In this document: piece by piece, positions 7,929 through 17,428 of the stretch
How positions within the stretch are numbered: position 1 is the stretch's first letter
Layout: every line of letters begins with the position of its first letter
NCBI GenBank assembly: GCA_963744115.1
Contig: CAVUSI010000003.1
Location: 1,550,001-1,614,000 of the forward strand
From: Chersky-267 sp963744115
Lineage (GTDB): Bacteria; Chloroflexota; Limnocylindria; Limnocylindrales; CSP1-4
Reading direction: 5' to 3'
DNA: 64,000 bases
Notes under the pieces: generated by a model
What the model was told of the DNA's origin: nothing
What the model saw: only the letters and a program-made list of their open reading frames with translations
Databases searched by the model: none
Made by a program: the position numbers and the translations under genes

Positions 7929-9020
7929 ATGACCGACGACGCCGAACGCATCCTCGCGGCCGACCTTCTCGACGACGCCGATCGGGCGGTCGAGGGCACC
8001 CTCCGGCCGCGCAGCCTGGACGAGTACGTCGGTCAACGCGAGGTCAAGGCGAACCTGTCCGTCCTGCTCGAGGCGGCGCGGGGCAGGGGAGAGGCGGCCG
8101 ATCACGTCCTCCTGTACGGCCCGCCCGGGCTGGGCAAGACGACGCTCGCCACGATCATCGCCCGCGAGCTCGGGGTCAACGTCCGGTACACCAGCGGACC
8201 GGCGATCGAGCGGGCCGGGGACCTGGCGGCGATCCTGACCGCGCTCGACGAGCACGACATCCTGTTCATCGACGAGATCCATCGCCTGAACCGGGCGGTC
8301 GAGGAGATCCTCTACCCGGCGATGGAGGACTACGCGCTCGACGTGATGATCGGCAAGGGACCCTCCGCCCGGTCCCTCCGGCTGACCCTCAAGCCGTTCA
8401 CGATCGTCGGCGCCACGACCCGCGCCGGCCGGATCTCGAGCCCTCTGCGCGACCGGTTCGGGGCCACCTACCGGCTCGACTTCTACGATGAGGCTGACCT
8501 GACCGCGATCGTCGAGCGGTCGGCCGGGATCCTCGGGGTCGAGATCACCCGCGGCGCCGCGCACGCCATCGCCCGCCGCGGACGGGGGACGCCGCGCGTC
8601 GTCAATCGCCTGCTCAAGCGGACGCGCGACCACGCCCAGGTCCACGGGGACGGGCGAGTGGACGAGGCGGCCGCCGACGTGGCCCTCCAGGCGATGGAGA
8701 TCGACGACGCCGGCCTCGACACCACGGACCGCAAGCTGATGGCCGCGATCGCCCAGAAGTTCGGTAGCGGCCCGGTCGGGGTGGCGGCGCTCGCCGCCGT
8801 GCTGTCCGAGGAGGTCGAGACGATCGAGGACGTCTACGAGCCGTACCTGCTGCGCCAGGGATTCCTCGATCGGACGCCGCAGGGCCGGATCCTGACGGAG
8901 GGCGGGCGGGCCCACCTCAGGCGGCTCGGCTACGAGGTCCCACCGCGACGTCGACCCGAAGCCGATATGCCGCCGCTCTGGGACAATTCGGTCCTCGAGG
9001 AGTCCGAGACCCCCTCATGA
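7929..9020 (+). CDS. ruvB: Holliday junction branch migration ATPase RuvB
   Basis: Hexameric AAA+ motor for branch migration. 363 residues from ATG 7929. Key parts: RPRSLDEYVGQ near residue 28, Walker A GPPGLGKTTLA near 65, Walker B FIDEIHRL near 115, sensor 1 TIVGATTRAG near 163 and arginine finger in SPLRDRFG. The C-terminal winged helix runs from about 260 (GPVGVAALAAVLSEE). Its stop overlaps the tgt start by 4 nt. Confidence 0.98.
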   Translation: MTDDAERILAADLLDDADRAVEGTLRPRSLDEYVGQREVKANLSVLLEAARGRGEAADHVLLYGPPGLGKTTLATIIARELGVNVRYTSGPAIERAGDLAAILTALDEHDILFIDEIHRLNRAVEEILYPAMEDYALDVMIGKGPSARSLRLTLKPFTIVGATTRAGRISSPLRDRFGATYRLDFYDEADLTAIVERSAGILGVEITRGAAHAIARRGRGTPRVVNRLLKRTRDHAQVHGDGRVDEAAADVALQAMEIDDAGLDTTDRKLMAAIAQKFGSGPVGVAALAAVLSEEVETIEDVYEPYLLRQGFLDRTPQGRILTEGGRAHLRRLGYEVPPRRRPEADMPPLWDNSVLEESETPS

Positions 9021-10183
9021 GTGTGCCTGCCGCTCGTTTCGAGGTCCTCGTCCCGCCGCCCGTCGACGGTGCCACCCAGGCACGGCTGGGGCGACTGACG
9101 GTCGGCCATGGGGTGATCGACACACCGCAATTCATGCCGGTCGGCACGAACGCGACCGTCAAGGCGCTCCACCCCGACGATCTCGACGAGGTCGGAGCGT
9201 CGATCATCCTGGCCAATACCTACCACCTCTACCTCCGGCCTGGCCACGAGCGGATCGAGCGGCTCGGGGGCCTTCACCGGTTCATGGGCTGGGACCGGCC
9301 GATCCTGACCGACAGCGGGGGCTTCCAGGTCGTGTCGCTCGGCGAGCTGCGGGTCGTCGACGACGACGGGGTCACGTTCCGGAGCCACATCGACGGGTCG
9401 CTCCACCGGTTCACGCCGGAGCATGCGATCGACGTCCAGCAGGCGCTCGGGTCGGATGTCGCGCTTGCGTTCGACCAGCCGGTCCGGCCCGGCTCGTCCT
9501 CGCGGGCGGCGGTCGCCGAAGCCACCGAGCGGACCCATCGCTGGGCGGAGCGATCGATCGCCGCCCATACCCGCGCCGACCAGGCGATCTTCGGGATCGT
9601 CCAGGGCGGGCTCGAGGCGGACCTCCGGGCGGACAGCACCCGGTTCATCGCGTCGCTGCCGTTCGACGGGATCTGCCTCGGCGGCCTGGCCGGGGACGAG
9701 ACCGCCGACGAGCGCAATGCCGCGCTCGACGTATCGGTCCCGATCCTCCGCGACGATCCGCGCGTCCGCTACCTGATGGGTCTCGGCTCGCCGCTCGACA
9801 TGCTCGAGGCGGTCCATCGGGGTGTCGACCTGTTCGACTCGGTCCTCCCGGCCCGGGTCGCCCGGACCGGGCAGGTCTGGGTCCCCGAAGGCCGCCTGAA
9901 CCTCAGGAACCAGCGCTTCCTCGACGACGCCGACCCGATCCAGGACGGCTGTCCATGCCTCGCCTGCCGGCGCTTCTCCCGGGCGTATCTGGCCCATCTG
10001 TTCCGGGCCAAGGAGCTCCTCGCGTACCGTCTGGCGACTTGTCACAACCTGACCTTCACCCTAGACTTCATGGCCAGGATCCGCTCCGCGCTGCGCGCCG
10101 GAACGTTCCCAGGACTGCTCCCGGACCTGCGGTCGCGCGCAGGCCGGATAAGTGCCGGAGAAGCGGCTGTGCAGTCGGCGTGA
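9017..10183 (+). CDS. tgt: tRNA-guanine(34) transglycosylase
   Basis: Exchanges guanine 34 for preQ1 in GUN-anticodon tRNAs. 388 residues. The base-binding Asp lies in DSGGFQVVSL (~99), the nucleophile Asp in LFDSVLPARVART (~274), and the zinc site in CPCLACRRF with a downstream TCHNL His. One difference from the common FDECTPYPA segment is visible: here it reads FDQPVRPG, keeping the Asp. Coupled to ruvB by ATGA; ruvB-queA-tgt neighbourhoods are common. queA is not in the window. Confidence 0.95.
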   Translation: MSVPAARFEVLVPPPVDGATQARLGRLTVGHGVIDTPQFMPVGTNATVKALHPDDLDEVGASIILANTYHLYLRPGHERIERLGGLHRFMGWDRPILTDSGGFQVVSLGELRVVDDDGVTFRSHIDGSLHRFTPEHAIDVQQALGSDVALAFDQPVRPGSSSRAAVAEATERTHRWAERSIAAHTRADQAIFGIVQGGLEADLRADSTRFIASLPFDGICLGGLAGDETADERNAALDVSVPILRDDPRVRYLMGLGSPLDMLEAVHRGVDLFDSVLPARVARTGQVWVPEGRLNLRNQRFLDDADPIQDGCPCLACRRFSRAYLAHLFRAKELLAYRLATCHNLTFTLDFMARIRSALRAGTFPGLLPDLRSRAGRISAGEAAVQSA

Positions 10184-10225
10184 AGGTGTCAGCCGTACCG
10201 TCCACCACATCGCGGAGGTTCGTCG

Positions 10226-10384
10226 ATGGGTTCCCGGGATCGCCCCAGCCGCGAACACAAGAAGAAGCCCAAGGACAAGAGCGCGCCGAAGCTGCAGCCG
10301 ATGATGGATCCGCCGCAGAACGTCGAGTTGATCCGAAAGCCACGCAAGCCGAAGCCCGTGGCCGAGGAGTCCGAGGAGAACTGA
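10226..10384 (+). CDS. Small highly basic protein of unknown function
   Basis: 52-residue reading frame starting MGSRDRPSREHKKKPKDK, rich in Lys, Arg and Pro, with an acidic last segment (EESEEN). GGAGG at 10214-10218 sits 7 nt before the ATG, a clear ribosome binding site. It lies alone between tgt and recA. I know no function. The charge pattern would suit nucleic-acid or ribosome binding, but that is a guess. Confidence 0.65.
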   Translation: MGSRDRPSREHKKKPKDKSAPKLQPMMDPPQNVELIRKPRKPKPVAEESEEN

Positions 10385-10445
10385 TCGATCGGGCGGGCGC
10401 CATCGCTCCGTTCCGTCGAGCCATGACGACAGGAGCGACAGGACG

Positions 10446-11513
10446 ATGACGATCACCGGCGACCGCGAGCTCGAGCGCAACGGCGAGAAGTCCCTCGGCG
10501 AGCGGACCAAGGCCGTCGATGCGGCGATCCTCTCGATCGAGAAGCAGTTCGGGCGCGGCTCGATCATGAAGCTCGGGTCGGCCGAGCGACAATCGGTCGA
10601 CTCGATCCCGACGGGCTCGATCGCCCTCGATCTCGCCCTCGGCGTCGGCGGCATCCCGCGCGGTCGGATCACCGAGATCTTCGGCCCCGAGTCGTCGGGC
10701 AAGACGACCGTCTGCCAGCACGTCATCGCCGAGGCGCAGGCGCGCGGCGGTGTCGCCGCCTTCATCGACGTCGAGCATGCCCTCGATCCGGGCTATGCCC
10801 GCGCCTGCGGCGTCAACGTCGACGAGCTCCTCGTCAGCCAGCCGGACACCGGGGAACAGGCCCTCGAGATCACCGAGACCCTGATCCGGTCGGGCGGCGT
10901 CGACTGCGTCGTGCTCGACTCGGTCGCCGCGCTCGTGCCGCGCGCCGAGATCGAAGGCGAGATGGGCGACTCGTTCGTGGGCATCCAGGCTCGGCTCATG
11001 AGCCAGGCCCTGCGCAAGCTGACCGGCGCGGTCAGCCGCTCCAACACGTCGCTCGTCTTCACCAACCAGCTGCGCGAGAAGATCGGGGTGATGTTCGGCA
11101 ATCCGGAGACGACCCCGGGTGGCCGCGCGCTGAAGTTCTACGCCAGCGTCCGTCTCGACATCCGGCGGATCGAGACGATCAAGACCGGGACCGAGTCGGT
11201 CGGCAACCGGGTCCGGGTCAAGGTCGTCAAGAACAAGGTCGCGCCGCCGTTCCGGGTCGCCGAGTTCGACGTGATGTACGGCGAAGGGATCAGCAAGGAA
11301 GGCGGACTTCTCGACGTCGGCGTGGCGATGGACGTCGTGACCAAGACCGGGGCCTGGTTCACCTTCGACGAGACGCGGCTCGGACAGGGCCGCGAGGCGT
11401 CCAAGGAGTTCCTCAAGGTGAACCCCGAGATCGCCGGCGAGATCGACCGCCGCATCCGCGGTCGGATCGACGAGGTCAAGGTCCCGGTCGAGGGCATCGA
11501 AGAGGCCGAGTGA
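10446..11513 (+). CDS. recA: Recombinase RecA
   Basis: Strand-exchange ATPase and SOS co-protease. 355 residues. Motifs: QFGRGSIMKLG near residue 38, Walker A GPESSGKTTVCQ near 78, Walker B VDCVVLDSVAALVP near 150 and the L2 loop region NQLREKIGVMFGNPETTPGG near 205. Preceded by AGGAG about 10 nt before the ATG. The stop overlaps the recX start (4 nt). Confidence 0.98.
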   Translation: MTITGDRELERNGEKSLGERTKAVDAAILSIEKQFGRGSIMKLGSAERQSVDSIPTGSIALDLALGVGGIPRGRITEIFGPESSGKTTVCQHVIAEAQARGGVAAFIDVEHALDPGYARACGVNVDELLVSQPDTGEQALEITETLIRSGGVDCVVLDSVAALVPRAEIEGEMGDSFVGIQARLMSQALRKLTGAVSRSNTSLVFTNQLREKIGVMFGNPETTPGGRALKFYASVRLDIRRIETIKTGTESVGNRVRVKVVKNKVAPPFRVAEFDVMYGEGISKEGGLLDVGVAMDVVTKTGAWFTFDETRLGQGREASKEFLKVNPEIAGEIDRRIRGRIDEVKVPVEGIEEAE

Positions 11514-12160
11514 CCGGTCGCGACGGCCCACCGCGGGTGACCGCGCCAGGTCGGCGGCCGCCGCGCGAGTCGTACGCGGAGCGCCGTGCCCGGCGGGCCG
11601 GGATCGACGATCCGGAGGTCGTCCTCGCTGCCGGGTTCCGGTTCCTCGAGGCGCGGGCCCGCTCCGTCACCGAGGTGCGCCGTCGGCTCGGCGACGCCGG
11701 GTACCGACCCGAGCTCATCGATGGCGCGATCGCGCGCCTGCTCGAGATCGGGTTGCTCGACGACGAGGCCTTCGCGCGGCACTGGGTCGAGTCCCGGGAC
11801 CGGGCTCGACCACGCGGGGAGATCGCGCTCAAGCGCGAGCTTCGGCTCCGAGGCGTGGATCCCCAGCTCATCACCACGGTCCTTGCAGACCGCGCGACAG
11901 GCGGGGCGGAGGATCCGTTCGGTCCCGACCGACCCGCCTCGGACGAGCCGGATGCCGATCGCACCGCCCCGGACGAGGCCGCTGCCGTCCGATTGCTCGA
12001 GCGTCGCCGCCGGGATCTGGAACGGGTGACCGACCCGCGCAAGCGCCGCGCACGGGCGTACGCCCTGCTCGCCCGGAACGGCTTCGGACCGGAGATCGCG
12101 TCACGGCTTTCGGCCGCGTTCGGCGTGACGTCGACCGACGGTCCCGCCGAGGACGATTGA
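11510..12160 (+). CDS. recX: Regulatory protein RecX
   Basis: Modulator that caps RecA filaments. 216 residues built of three-helix repeats: FRFLEARARSVTEVRRRL (~48), the segment LLDDEAFARHWVESRDRARP (~85) and a last repeat (KRRARAYALLARNGFGPEI). An acidic, Pro/Asp-rich insertion of ~30 residues (~125-160) separates the second and third repeats. GTG start inside the recA stop shows coupling. Confidence 0.9.
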   Translation: MTGRDGPPRVTAPGRRPPRESYAERRARRAGIDDPEVVLAAGFRFLEARARSVTEVRRRLGDAGYRPELIDGAIARLLEIGLLDDEAFARHWVESRDRARPRGEIALKRELRLRGVDPQLITTVLADRATGGAEDPFGPDRPASDEPDADRTAPDEAAAVRLLERRRRDLERVTDPRKRRARAYALLARNGFGPEIASRLSAAFGVTSTDGPAEDD

Positions 12161-12238
12161 GCAGGGGTCATCGGTCGCCCGTCGTCCCGCGTTTGACCAG
12201 CCCTCCCGCCCGGCCGTAGGCTACGCACAGAAGAAGTC

Positions 12239-12260
12239 GCGCCGCGGGCCCTTGCGGCGC
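12239..12260 (+). terminator. Hairpin downstream of recX (possible terminator)
   Basis: GCGCCGC-gggccctt-GCGGCGC, a perfect 7-bp GC stem with an 8-nt loop, 79 nt after the recX stop and 116 nt before rny. No T-run follows, so it may be a rho-independent-like stop of the GC-rich type or a 5' leader structure of rny. Confidence 0.35.
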
Positions 12261-12375
12261 CTCGAACGGAACAGCCGGCACGGGGGAGCGAAGCCCACTC
12301 TCTTTCGCCCTCCACGACCGCCACCGTAGATGAACACACCTTCGACCGATGCCGGTCGGACGGGAGGAAGACACG

Positions 12376-13905
12376 ATGGAACCGCTCGTCGTGGCGGCGG
12401 CCAGCCTGTTGGCCCTCGCCGGAGGAGTCGTCCTCGGATTCGCGGTACGCGGCCGGTTCGCGAGCCGCTCGATGAAGGAAGCCGAGGAGAAGGCCGCGCT
12501 CATCGTCGAGAAGGCGCGGACCCAGCAGAAGGACCTCATCCTTGAGGCGAAAGAGGAGAAGATCCGGCTCCAGCGCGAGGCCGAGGACGAGGCCCGCGCC
12601 AAGCGCTCCGAGCTCGCCAACCTCGAACGCCGCCTGCTCCAGCGGGACGAGCAGCTCGACCAGCGGGCCGACATGCTCGAGGGTCGCGACCGGAAGCTGA
12701 TCGACCGCGAGCGCGAGATCGACAAGGCCCGCGAGGACGTCGCACGCACCCACCAGGAGCAGGTCGAGGCGCTCGAACGGGTCAGCGGGTTGTCCGGCGA
12801 GGAGGCCAAGGGGATCCTGCTCGAGGCCGTCCGCGAGGAGGCCGAGCACGACGCCGTCAAGATCGCCCGGGCGATCGAGCGACGGGCCCGCGAGGACGCC
12901 AACGAGAAGGCGCGCGACGTCATCGTCACGGCCATCCAGCGCGTCGCGGCGGATCACACCGCCGAGCACACCGTGACCGTGATCCACCTGCCGTCCGACG
13001 AGATGAAGGGCCGGATCATCGGCCGCGAGGGTCGCAACATCCGGGCCCTCGAGCAGGCCACGGGGATCGACCTGATCATCGACGACACCCCCGAGACGGT
13101 CGTGCTGAGCGGCTTCGACCCGGTCCGCCGCGAGATCGCCCGGCTGGCGATCGCCAAGCTCATCAGCGACGGCCGGATCCACCCCGGCCGGATCGAGGAG
13201 GTCGTGGCCAAGGCCCGGGCCGAGGTCGACCTGGTCATGCGGCAGGCCGGAGAGCAGGCGGCGTACGACGCGGGTGTCCCGGGACTCCCGCCCGAGATCG
13301 TCAAGCTCCTCGGGCGCCTCAAGTACCGGACGAGCTACGGTCAGAACGTCCTCAACCACGTCGTCGAGACGAGCCGCCTGGCGGCCGTCATCGCCGCCGA
13401 GACCGGGGCCGACATCCAGATCGCCAAGATGGGCGGTCTGCTCCACGACATCGGCAAGGCCGTCGATCACGAGGTCGAGGGTCCGCACGCTGCCATCGGC
13501 GCGGCCATCGCCCAGCGACACAACCTGCCGATGAAGGTGGTCAATGCGATCGCCGCCCATCACCAGGAGGTCGAGTACGCCTGCGTCGAGGCGCCGATCG
13601 TCCAGATCGCGGACGCCATCAGCGCCTCGCGGCCGGGGGCCCGCGGTGAGTCGATGGACACCTACGTCAAGCGTCTCGAGGACCTCCAGGCGATCGCCGA
13701 GAGCTTCTCGGGGGTGGAGCGGTCGTTCGCCGTCCAGGCCGGCCGCGAGGTCCGGATCCTCGTTCGCCCCGAGGAGATCGACGACCTGACGGCGACGCGG
13801 CTCGCCCGCGACATCGTCAAGAAGATCGAGGAGCAGCTGACCTACCCGGGCCAGATCAAGGTCACCGTCATCCGCGAGACCCGCGCCGTCGAGTACGCCA
13901 AGTAG
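12376..13905 (+). CDS. rny: Ribonuclease Y
   Basis: Membrane-anchored endoribonuclease that initiates mRNA decay. 509 residues from ATG 12376, chosen because GGGAGG (12362-12367) precedes it at normal spacing; an ATG at 12349 would leave this site inside the gene. Order: transmembrane anchor (~1-25), long charged coiled coil (~30-140), KH domain (GRIIGREGRNIRALE, ~210) and HD domain (GLLHDIGKAVDHE, ~355). Neighbour ymdB is its usual partner. Confidence 0.97.
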   Translation: MEPLVVAAASLLALAGGVVLGFAVRGRFASRSMKEAEEKAALIVEKARTQQKDLILEAKEEKIRLQREAEDEARAKRSELANLERRLLQRDEQLDQRADMLEGRDRKLIDREREIDKAREDVARTHQEQVEALERVSGLSGEEAKGILLEAVREEAEHDAVKIARAIERRAREDANEKARDVIVTAIQRVAADHTAEHTVTVIHLPSDEMKGRIIGREGRNIRALEQATGIDLIIDDTPETVVLSGFDPVRREIARLAIAKLISDGRIHPGRIEEVVAKARAEVDLVMRQAGEQAAYDAGVPGLPPEIVKLLGRLKYRTSYGQNVLNHVVETSRLAAVIAAETGADIQIAKMGGLLHDIGKAVDHEVEGPHAAIGAAIAQRHNLPMKVVNAIAAHHQEVEYACVEAPIVQIADAISASRPGARGESMDTYVKRLEDLQAIAESFSGVERSFAVQAGREVRILVRPEEIDDLTATRLARDIVKKIEEQLTYPGQIKVTVIRETRAVEYAK

Positions 13906-13938
13906 GACGACGTTCGGCGACCTCACCGGTCGGGCCGT

Positions 13939-13944
13939 TAGTAT
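13939..13944 (+). promoter_or_regulatory. -10 element of ymdB
   Basis: TAGTAT lies 6 nt before the GTG start of ymdB with no room for a ribosome binding site, indicating a leaderless transcript. Confidence 0.5.
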
Positions 13945-13950
13945 CGCGAC

Positions 13951-14826
13951 GTGACCGACGAACCATCGACGACCGCGGGACGGACCCGTCTGGGCAACCC
14001 GCCCAACGGCGACGCACCCCGTCCGGCAGGCGCTTGTCGAGTCCTGATGGTCGGCGACCTGATCGGGAAGCCTGGCCGCCACGCCCTCGAGCGCCTCCTG
14101 CCCGAGCTCCGCGAGGAGCGCGGGATCGACTTCGTCACGGCGAACGGTGAGAACCTGGCTGGTGGGATGGGCCTGACGCCGTCGCTCGCCGAGGCGCTGT
14201 TCGCGGCCGGCGTCGACGTCATCACGTCGGGCAACCACATCTGGGACAAGCGCGAGATCTATCCGTTCCTCGATGCCTCCGATCGCGTCCTCCGCCCGCT
14301 CAACTACGGGACCCGCGACGTGCCCGGCCGGGGCATGGTCGTCCACGGCGCTCTCGACGGCACCGACATCACGGTGATCAACCTCCAGGGCCGGACGAAC
14401 ATGCAGCCGATCGACAACCCGTTCACCGAGGCGGATCGGCTGTTCGACGAAGCAGCCGACCCGCTCCCGCCCGTCCGGCTGGTCGACTTCCACTGCGAGG
14501 TCACCAGCGAGATGAACGCCCTCGGGCTGTACCTCGACGGGCGGGTGAGCGCCGTGGTCGGGACCCACACCCACGTCGTCACCGCCGATGAGCGGATCCT
14601 CCCCGGGGGGACCGCCTACCAGACCGACCTCGGCATGACGGGACCGATCTACAGCGTCATCGGGTTCGACCCCAAGACCGTCCTGCCGCGGTTCCTGAAC
14701 GCGCTGCCGACGCGGTTCGAGGTGGGGGAGGGGTCGGTCATCCTCAACGCCACCCAGATCGACGTCGACCCGGCGACCGGGCGTGCCCTGGCGATCGAGC
14801 GCATCCAACGCCTCGTCGAGGTCTGA
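13951..14826 (+). CDS. YmdB-family metallophosphoesterase
   Basis: Calcineurin-like phosphoesterase of the TIGR00282/YmdB family (2',3'-cyclic nucleotide phosphodiesterase in Bacillus, where it affects biofilm and motility). 291 residues with a ~28-residue N-terminal extension. Metal ligands: Asp in MVGDLIGKPGR, Asn/Glu in ANGENLAGG, His in SGNHIWDK and the GTHTHVVTADE pair near 190. It follows rny by 46 nt, as in many genomes. Confidence 0.93.
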   Translation: MTDEPSTTAGRTRLGNPPNGDAPRPAGACRVLMVGDLIGKPGRHALERLLPELREERGIDFVTANGENLAGGMGLTPSLAEALFAAGVDVITSGNHIWDKREIYPFLDASDRVLRPLNYGTRDVPGRGMVVHGALDGTDITVINLQGRTNMQPIDNPFTEADRLFDEAADPLPPVRLVDFHCEVTSEMNALGLYLDGRVSAVVGTHTHVVTADERILPGGTAYQTDLGMTGPIYSVIGFDPKTVLPRFLNALPTRFEVGEGSVILNATQIDVDPATGRALAIERIQRLVEV

Positions 14827-14831
14827 GCCCG

Positions 14832-15776
14832 GTGCCGCGCCGGCGTCACGATCCGGCGGACGATCCGGTCGCCCCGCCCGGCCCCTCGACCATCGATCTG
14901 CACGCGCACACGATCCGGTCCGACGGCGTCCTCGAGCCGGCCGCGCTGGTCTCGGCTGCTGCCGCCGTCGGCGTGCGTCTGCTCGCGATCACCGACCACG
15001 ACGACCTGTCCGCCTACCGCGAGCTCGTCGGGCGCCCCGGCACGCCGACGGTCAGCCGTGGGCTGACCCTCCTGCCCGGCGTCGAGATCAACTGCCTGAC
15101 CGGCGCCCTACCCGACCTGTGGGAGAGCGAGCTGCACATCCTCGGGCTCGGGGTCGACCCGACCGACGAGTCATTCGAGGCGACCCTCGCCGAGCAGCGC
15201 ACCCGACGCCGGGTCCGGTTCGATCGAACGCTGGCCAGGCTGCGCGAGCTCGGACTGTCCGTCGACGACGTCGCCGACCAGCTCGATCCGGGCGAGACGG
15301 CAGCGCTCGGACGGCCGACGATCGCCCGGCTGCTCCAGGCCAAGGGGTACGTGACCAGCGTCGAAGATGGCTTCGCGCGGTACCTCGGGCGCGGCCGACC
15401 CGCGTACGTGCCGCGCGACGGGATCGGCCCGCTGGAGGCGATCGACGCGATCCGCGCCGCCGGCGGCCTCGCTGCCCTGGCCCACTTCTCCGAAGCGGCG
15501 CAGCGGATCTCCGTCGTTCGCGATCTTCGCGACGCCGGCCTGGGTGGCCTCGAGGTGTACTACCGGTCGTTCGATCGCGAGACCGTGGTTTCGGTCAGAG
15601 CGGTCGCCGAGGAGCTCGGCCTCGTCCCGACGGGCGGTTCCGACTACCATGGCGACACCGGCTCGTACGCCGAGGCCCACGCAGCGCTGTGGGTCCCACC
15701 CGACGTCGGCGACCGCCTGGCGGCAGCGCTCGGCCTTCGCCCGACCTCGATCGATGATGGACCGAACCCCGCCTGA
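14832..15776 (+). CDS. PHP-domain phosphoesterase (RNase AM/TrpH-like)
   Basis: 314-residue PHP-fold metalloenzyme. Metal-site motifs: IDLHAHTIRSDG (~17), ITDHDD (~57), GVEINC (~86) and GSDYHGD (~270). Close relatives include YciV/TrpH-type 5'-3' exonucleases acting on short RNAs or 3',5'-bisphosphates. The GTG start follows the ymdB stop by 5 nt and its stop overlaps the miaB ATG (TGATG), so it sits in a ymdB-PHP-miaB-miaA run. The exact substrate cannot be told. Confidence 0.85.
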   Translation: MPRRRHDPADDPVAPPGPSTIDLHAHTIRSDGVLEPAALVSAAAAVGVRLLAITDHDDLSAYRELVGRPGTPTVSRGLTLLPGVEINCLTGALPDLWESELHILGLGVDPTDESFEATLAEQRTRRRVRFDRTLARLRELGLSVDDVADQLDPGETAALGRPTIARLLQAKGYVTSVEDGFARYLGRGRPAYVPRDGIGPLEAIDAIRAAGGLAALAHFSEAAQRISVVRDLRDAGLGGLEVYYRSFDRETVVSVRAVAEELGLVPTGGSDYHGDTGSYAEAHAALWVPPDVGDRLAAALGLRPTSIDDGPNPA

Positions 15777-17428
15777 TGACCCGCCAGCTGCCGATCCTCG
15801 ACCTCGTCCCGCCGTCGGCGCCGGGTGCGGCCGCCCGGCGACCCGACGTGCCGGACGACGGACGCCTGACCGAGTACCTGCCGGACCCTCGCGCCCTCCC
15901 GGCGTTCCACCTCTGGACCCTCGGCTGCCAGATGAACCGGAGCGACTCGGAGGAGATGGCCGGCCGGTTGCTGGCCGCGGGCTGCACGGAGGCGGCGAGC
16001 CTCGACGAAGCCGACCTGGTCGTGATCAACACCTGCGCGATCCGCGAAGGCGCCGAGCAGAAGGTCATCGGGCGCCAGGGCCACCTCAACCGGCTCAAAG
16101 CGAACAGGCCCGGCCTCCGGGTGGTCCTGACGGGCTGCGCGGTCCGCGAGCCGGATCGGGCGGGCCTCCGCCGACGCTACCCCGCGGTCGACCTGTTCCT
16201 CCGACCCGATGAAGAGCCCGAGCTGGTCGATCGACTCGGGCTGGCGTCCGCCCAGGCGGGGATCGGGACGATGCCGAACACCGGAATGGTCGGGACGACG
16301 ACACGGGTGGGCCGGACGATCGTCGGGGCGGCCGATGGTCTCGCGGCGACCCGGGCGGCGGCCGTGGCCGAGGGCCGAGTGGCGCGCGGGTCGGAGGTCA
16401 GCGCCTGGCTTCCGATCGTCTACGGCTGTGATAAGACGTGCACGTATTGCATCGTCCCGTTCAGCCGCGGCCCGGAGCGCAGCCGCCCGTTCGACGAGAT
16501 CGTCACCGAGGCGAGGTCGCTGGCGGCCGCCGGGTATCGCGAGGTGACGCTCCTCGGCCAGAACGTGAACTCCTACGGCCACGACCTTCCCGTCGAGGAG
16601 CGCTTCGCGCACGTCGCGACCGAACGCTGGGCCGGCCGCCGACTCGACCTGGGTGGCCGGCCGGACCTGGCGGAGCTCATCCGCGCCATCGACGCGATCC
16701 GGACCGCCGACGGCGTGCCGGCGATCCCGCGTCTGCGGTTCGTCACCTCGCATCCGTGGGACCTGTCGGACCGGTTGATCGCCGCGATGGCCGACTGCCC
16801 GTCGGTCTGCGAGCACCTTCACCTTCCGGTCCAGTCGGGCGACGACGCCGTGCTGCGGACGATGGGGCGCCAGTACTCGATCGCGCACTACCTCGAGCGT
16901 CTGGCGGCCATCCGCGCCGCCGTCCCGGGGATCGCGATCTCGACGGACGTCATCGTCGGGTTCTGCGGTGAGACGGAGACGCAGTTCCAGGCCACGGTCG
17001 GGCTCCTCCGGGAGGTCCGCTACGACCAGGTCTTCGCGGCCGCCTACTCGGTCCGTCCGGGCACACCCGCCGGTCGGCTGGCCGACGACGTGGCGCCGGC
17101 GGACAAGCGCCGCCGGCTCAACGAGCTGCTCGCGGTCCAGGAATCGATCGGGCTGGAGCGCAACCAGGCGTGGTCCGGTCGGACGATCGAGGTCCTCGTC
17201 GAGGGCGTCGTGCCGCCCCGCACGCACGGCCACGACGACCAGCCGGCCGGCGATGGTGCCGCGGGCGCGACGATGGGGCAGGGGAGCCGGGCGTCCGTGT
17301 CGGGTCGCTCGCGCGAGCACAAGCTCGTCCATCTCGCGGGCGGTCCGGAGCTCGTCGGGCGGCTGGTGACGGCGCAGATCGACCACGCCGGACCGTATTC
17401 GCTGCGGGGAACGGTCGTCGGGGCGTGA
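15776..17428 (+). CDS. miaB: tRNA-2-methylthio-N6-isopentenyladenosine(37) synthase MiaB
   Basis: Radical-SAM methylthiotransferase acting on i6A37 of tRNA. 550 residues, ~100 more than usual. The N-terminal UPF0004 domain has LGCQMNRSD, NTCAIREGAEQ and LTGCAVRE cysteines. A Gly/Thr/Ala-rich insertion (~165-210) follows, then the radical-SAM CxxxCxxC in GCDKTCTYCIVPFSRG (~220) and a C-terminal TRAM domain with another glycine-rich insertion (~480-510). Its stop overlaps miaA (GTGA), so the two enzymes of ms2i6A synthesis are coupled. Confidence 0.95.
   Translation: MTRQLPILDLVPPSAPGAAARRPDVPDDGRLTEYLPDPRALPAFHLWTLGCQMNRSDSEEMAGRLLAAGCTEAASLDEADLVVINTCAIREGAEQKVIGRQGHLNRLKANRPGLRVVLTGCAVREPDRAGLRRRYPAVDLFLRPDEEPELVDRLGLASAQAGIGTMPNTGMVGTTTRVGRTIVGAADGLAATRAAAVAEGRVARGSEVSAWLPIVYGCDKTCTYCIVPFSRGPERSRPFDEIVTEARSLAAAGYREVTLLGQNVNSYGHDLPVEERFAHVATERWAGRRLDLGGRPDLAELIRAIDAIRTADGVPAIPRLRFVTSHPWDLSDRLIAAMADCPSVCEHLHLPVQSGDDAVLRTMGRQYSIAHYLERLAAIRAAVPGIAISTDVIVGFCGETETQFQATVGLLREVRYDQVFAAAYSVRPGTPAGRLADDVAPADKRRRLNELLAVQESIGLERNQAWSGRTIEVLVEGVVPPRTHGHDDQPAGDGAAGATMGQGSRASVSGRSREHKLVHLAGGPELVGRLVTAQIDHAGPYSLRGTVVGA

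Noticed and set aside
9017..10183. Archaeal-type or defective Tgt because of the FDQPVRPG segment
   Set aside because: Both catalytic Asp regions and the zinc site are intact; the change is limited to residues after the conserved Asp.
11476..14808. Long minus-strand open frame (1110 codons)
   Set aside because: Lies opposite recX, rny and ymdB, all with clear motifs on the plus strand; its translation is low-complexity Arg/Leu/Asp and matches nothing.
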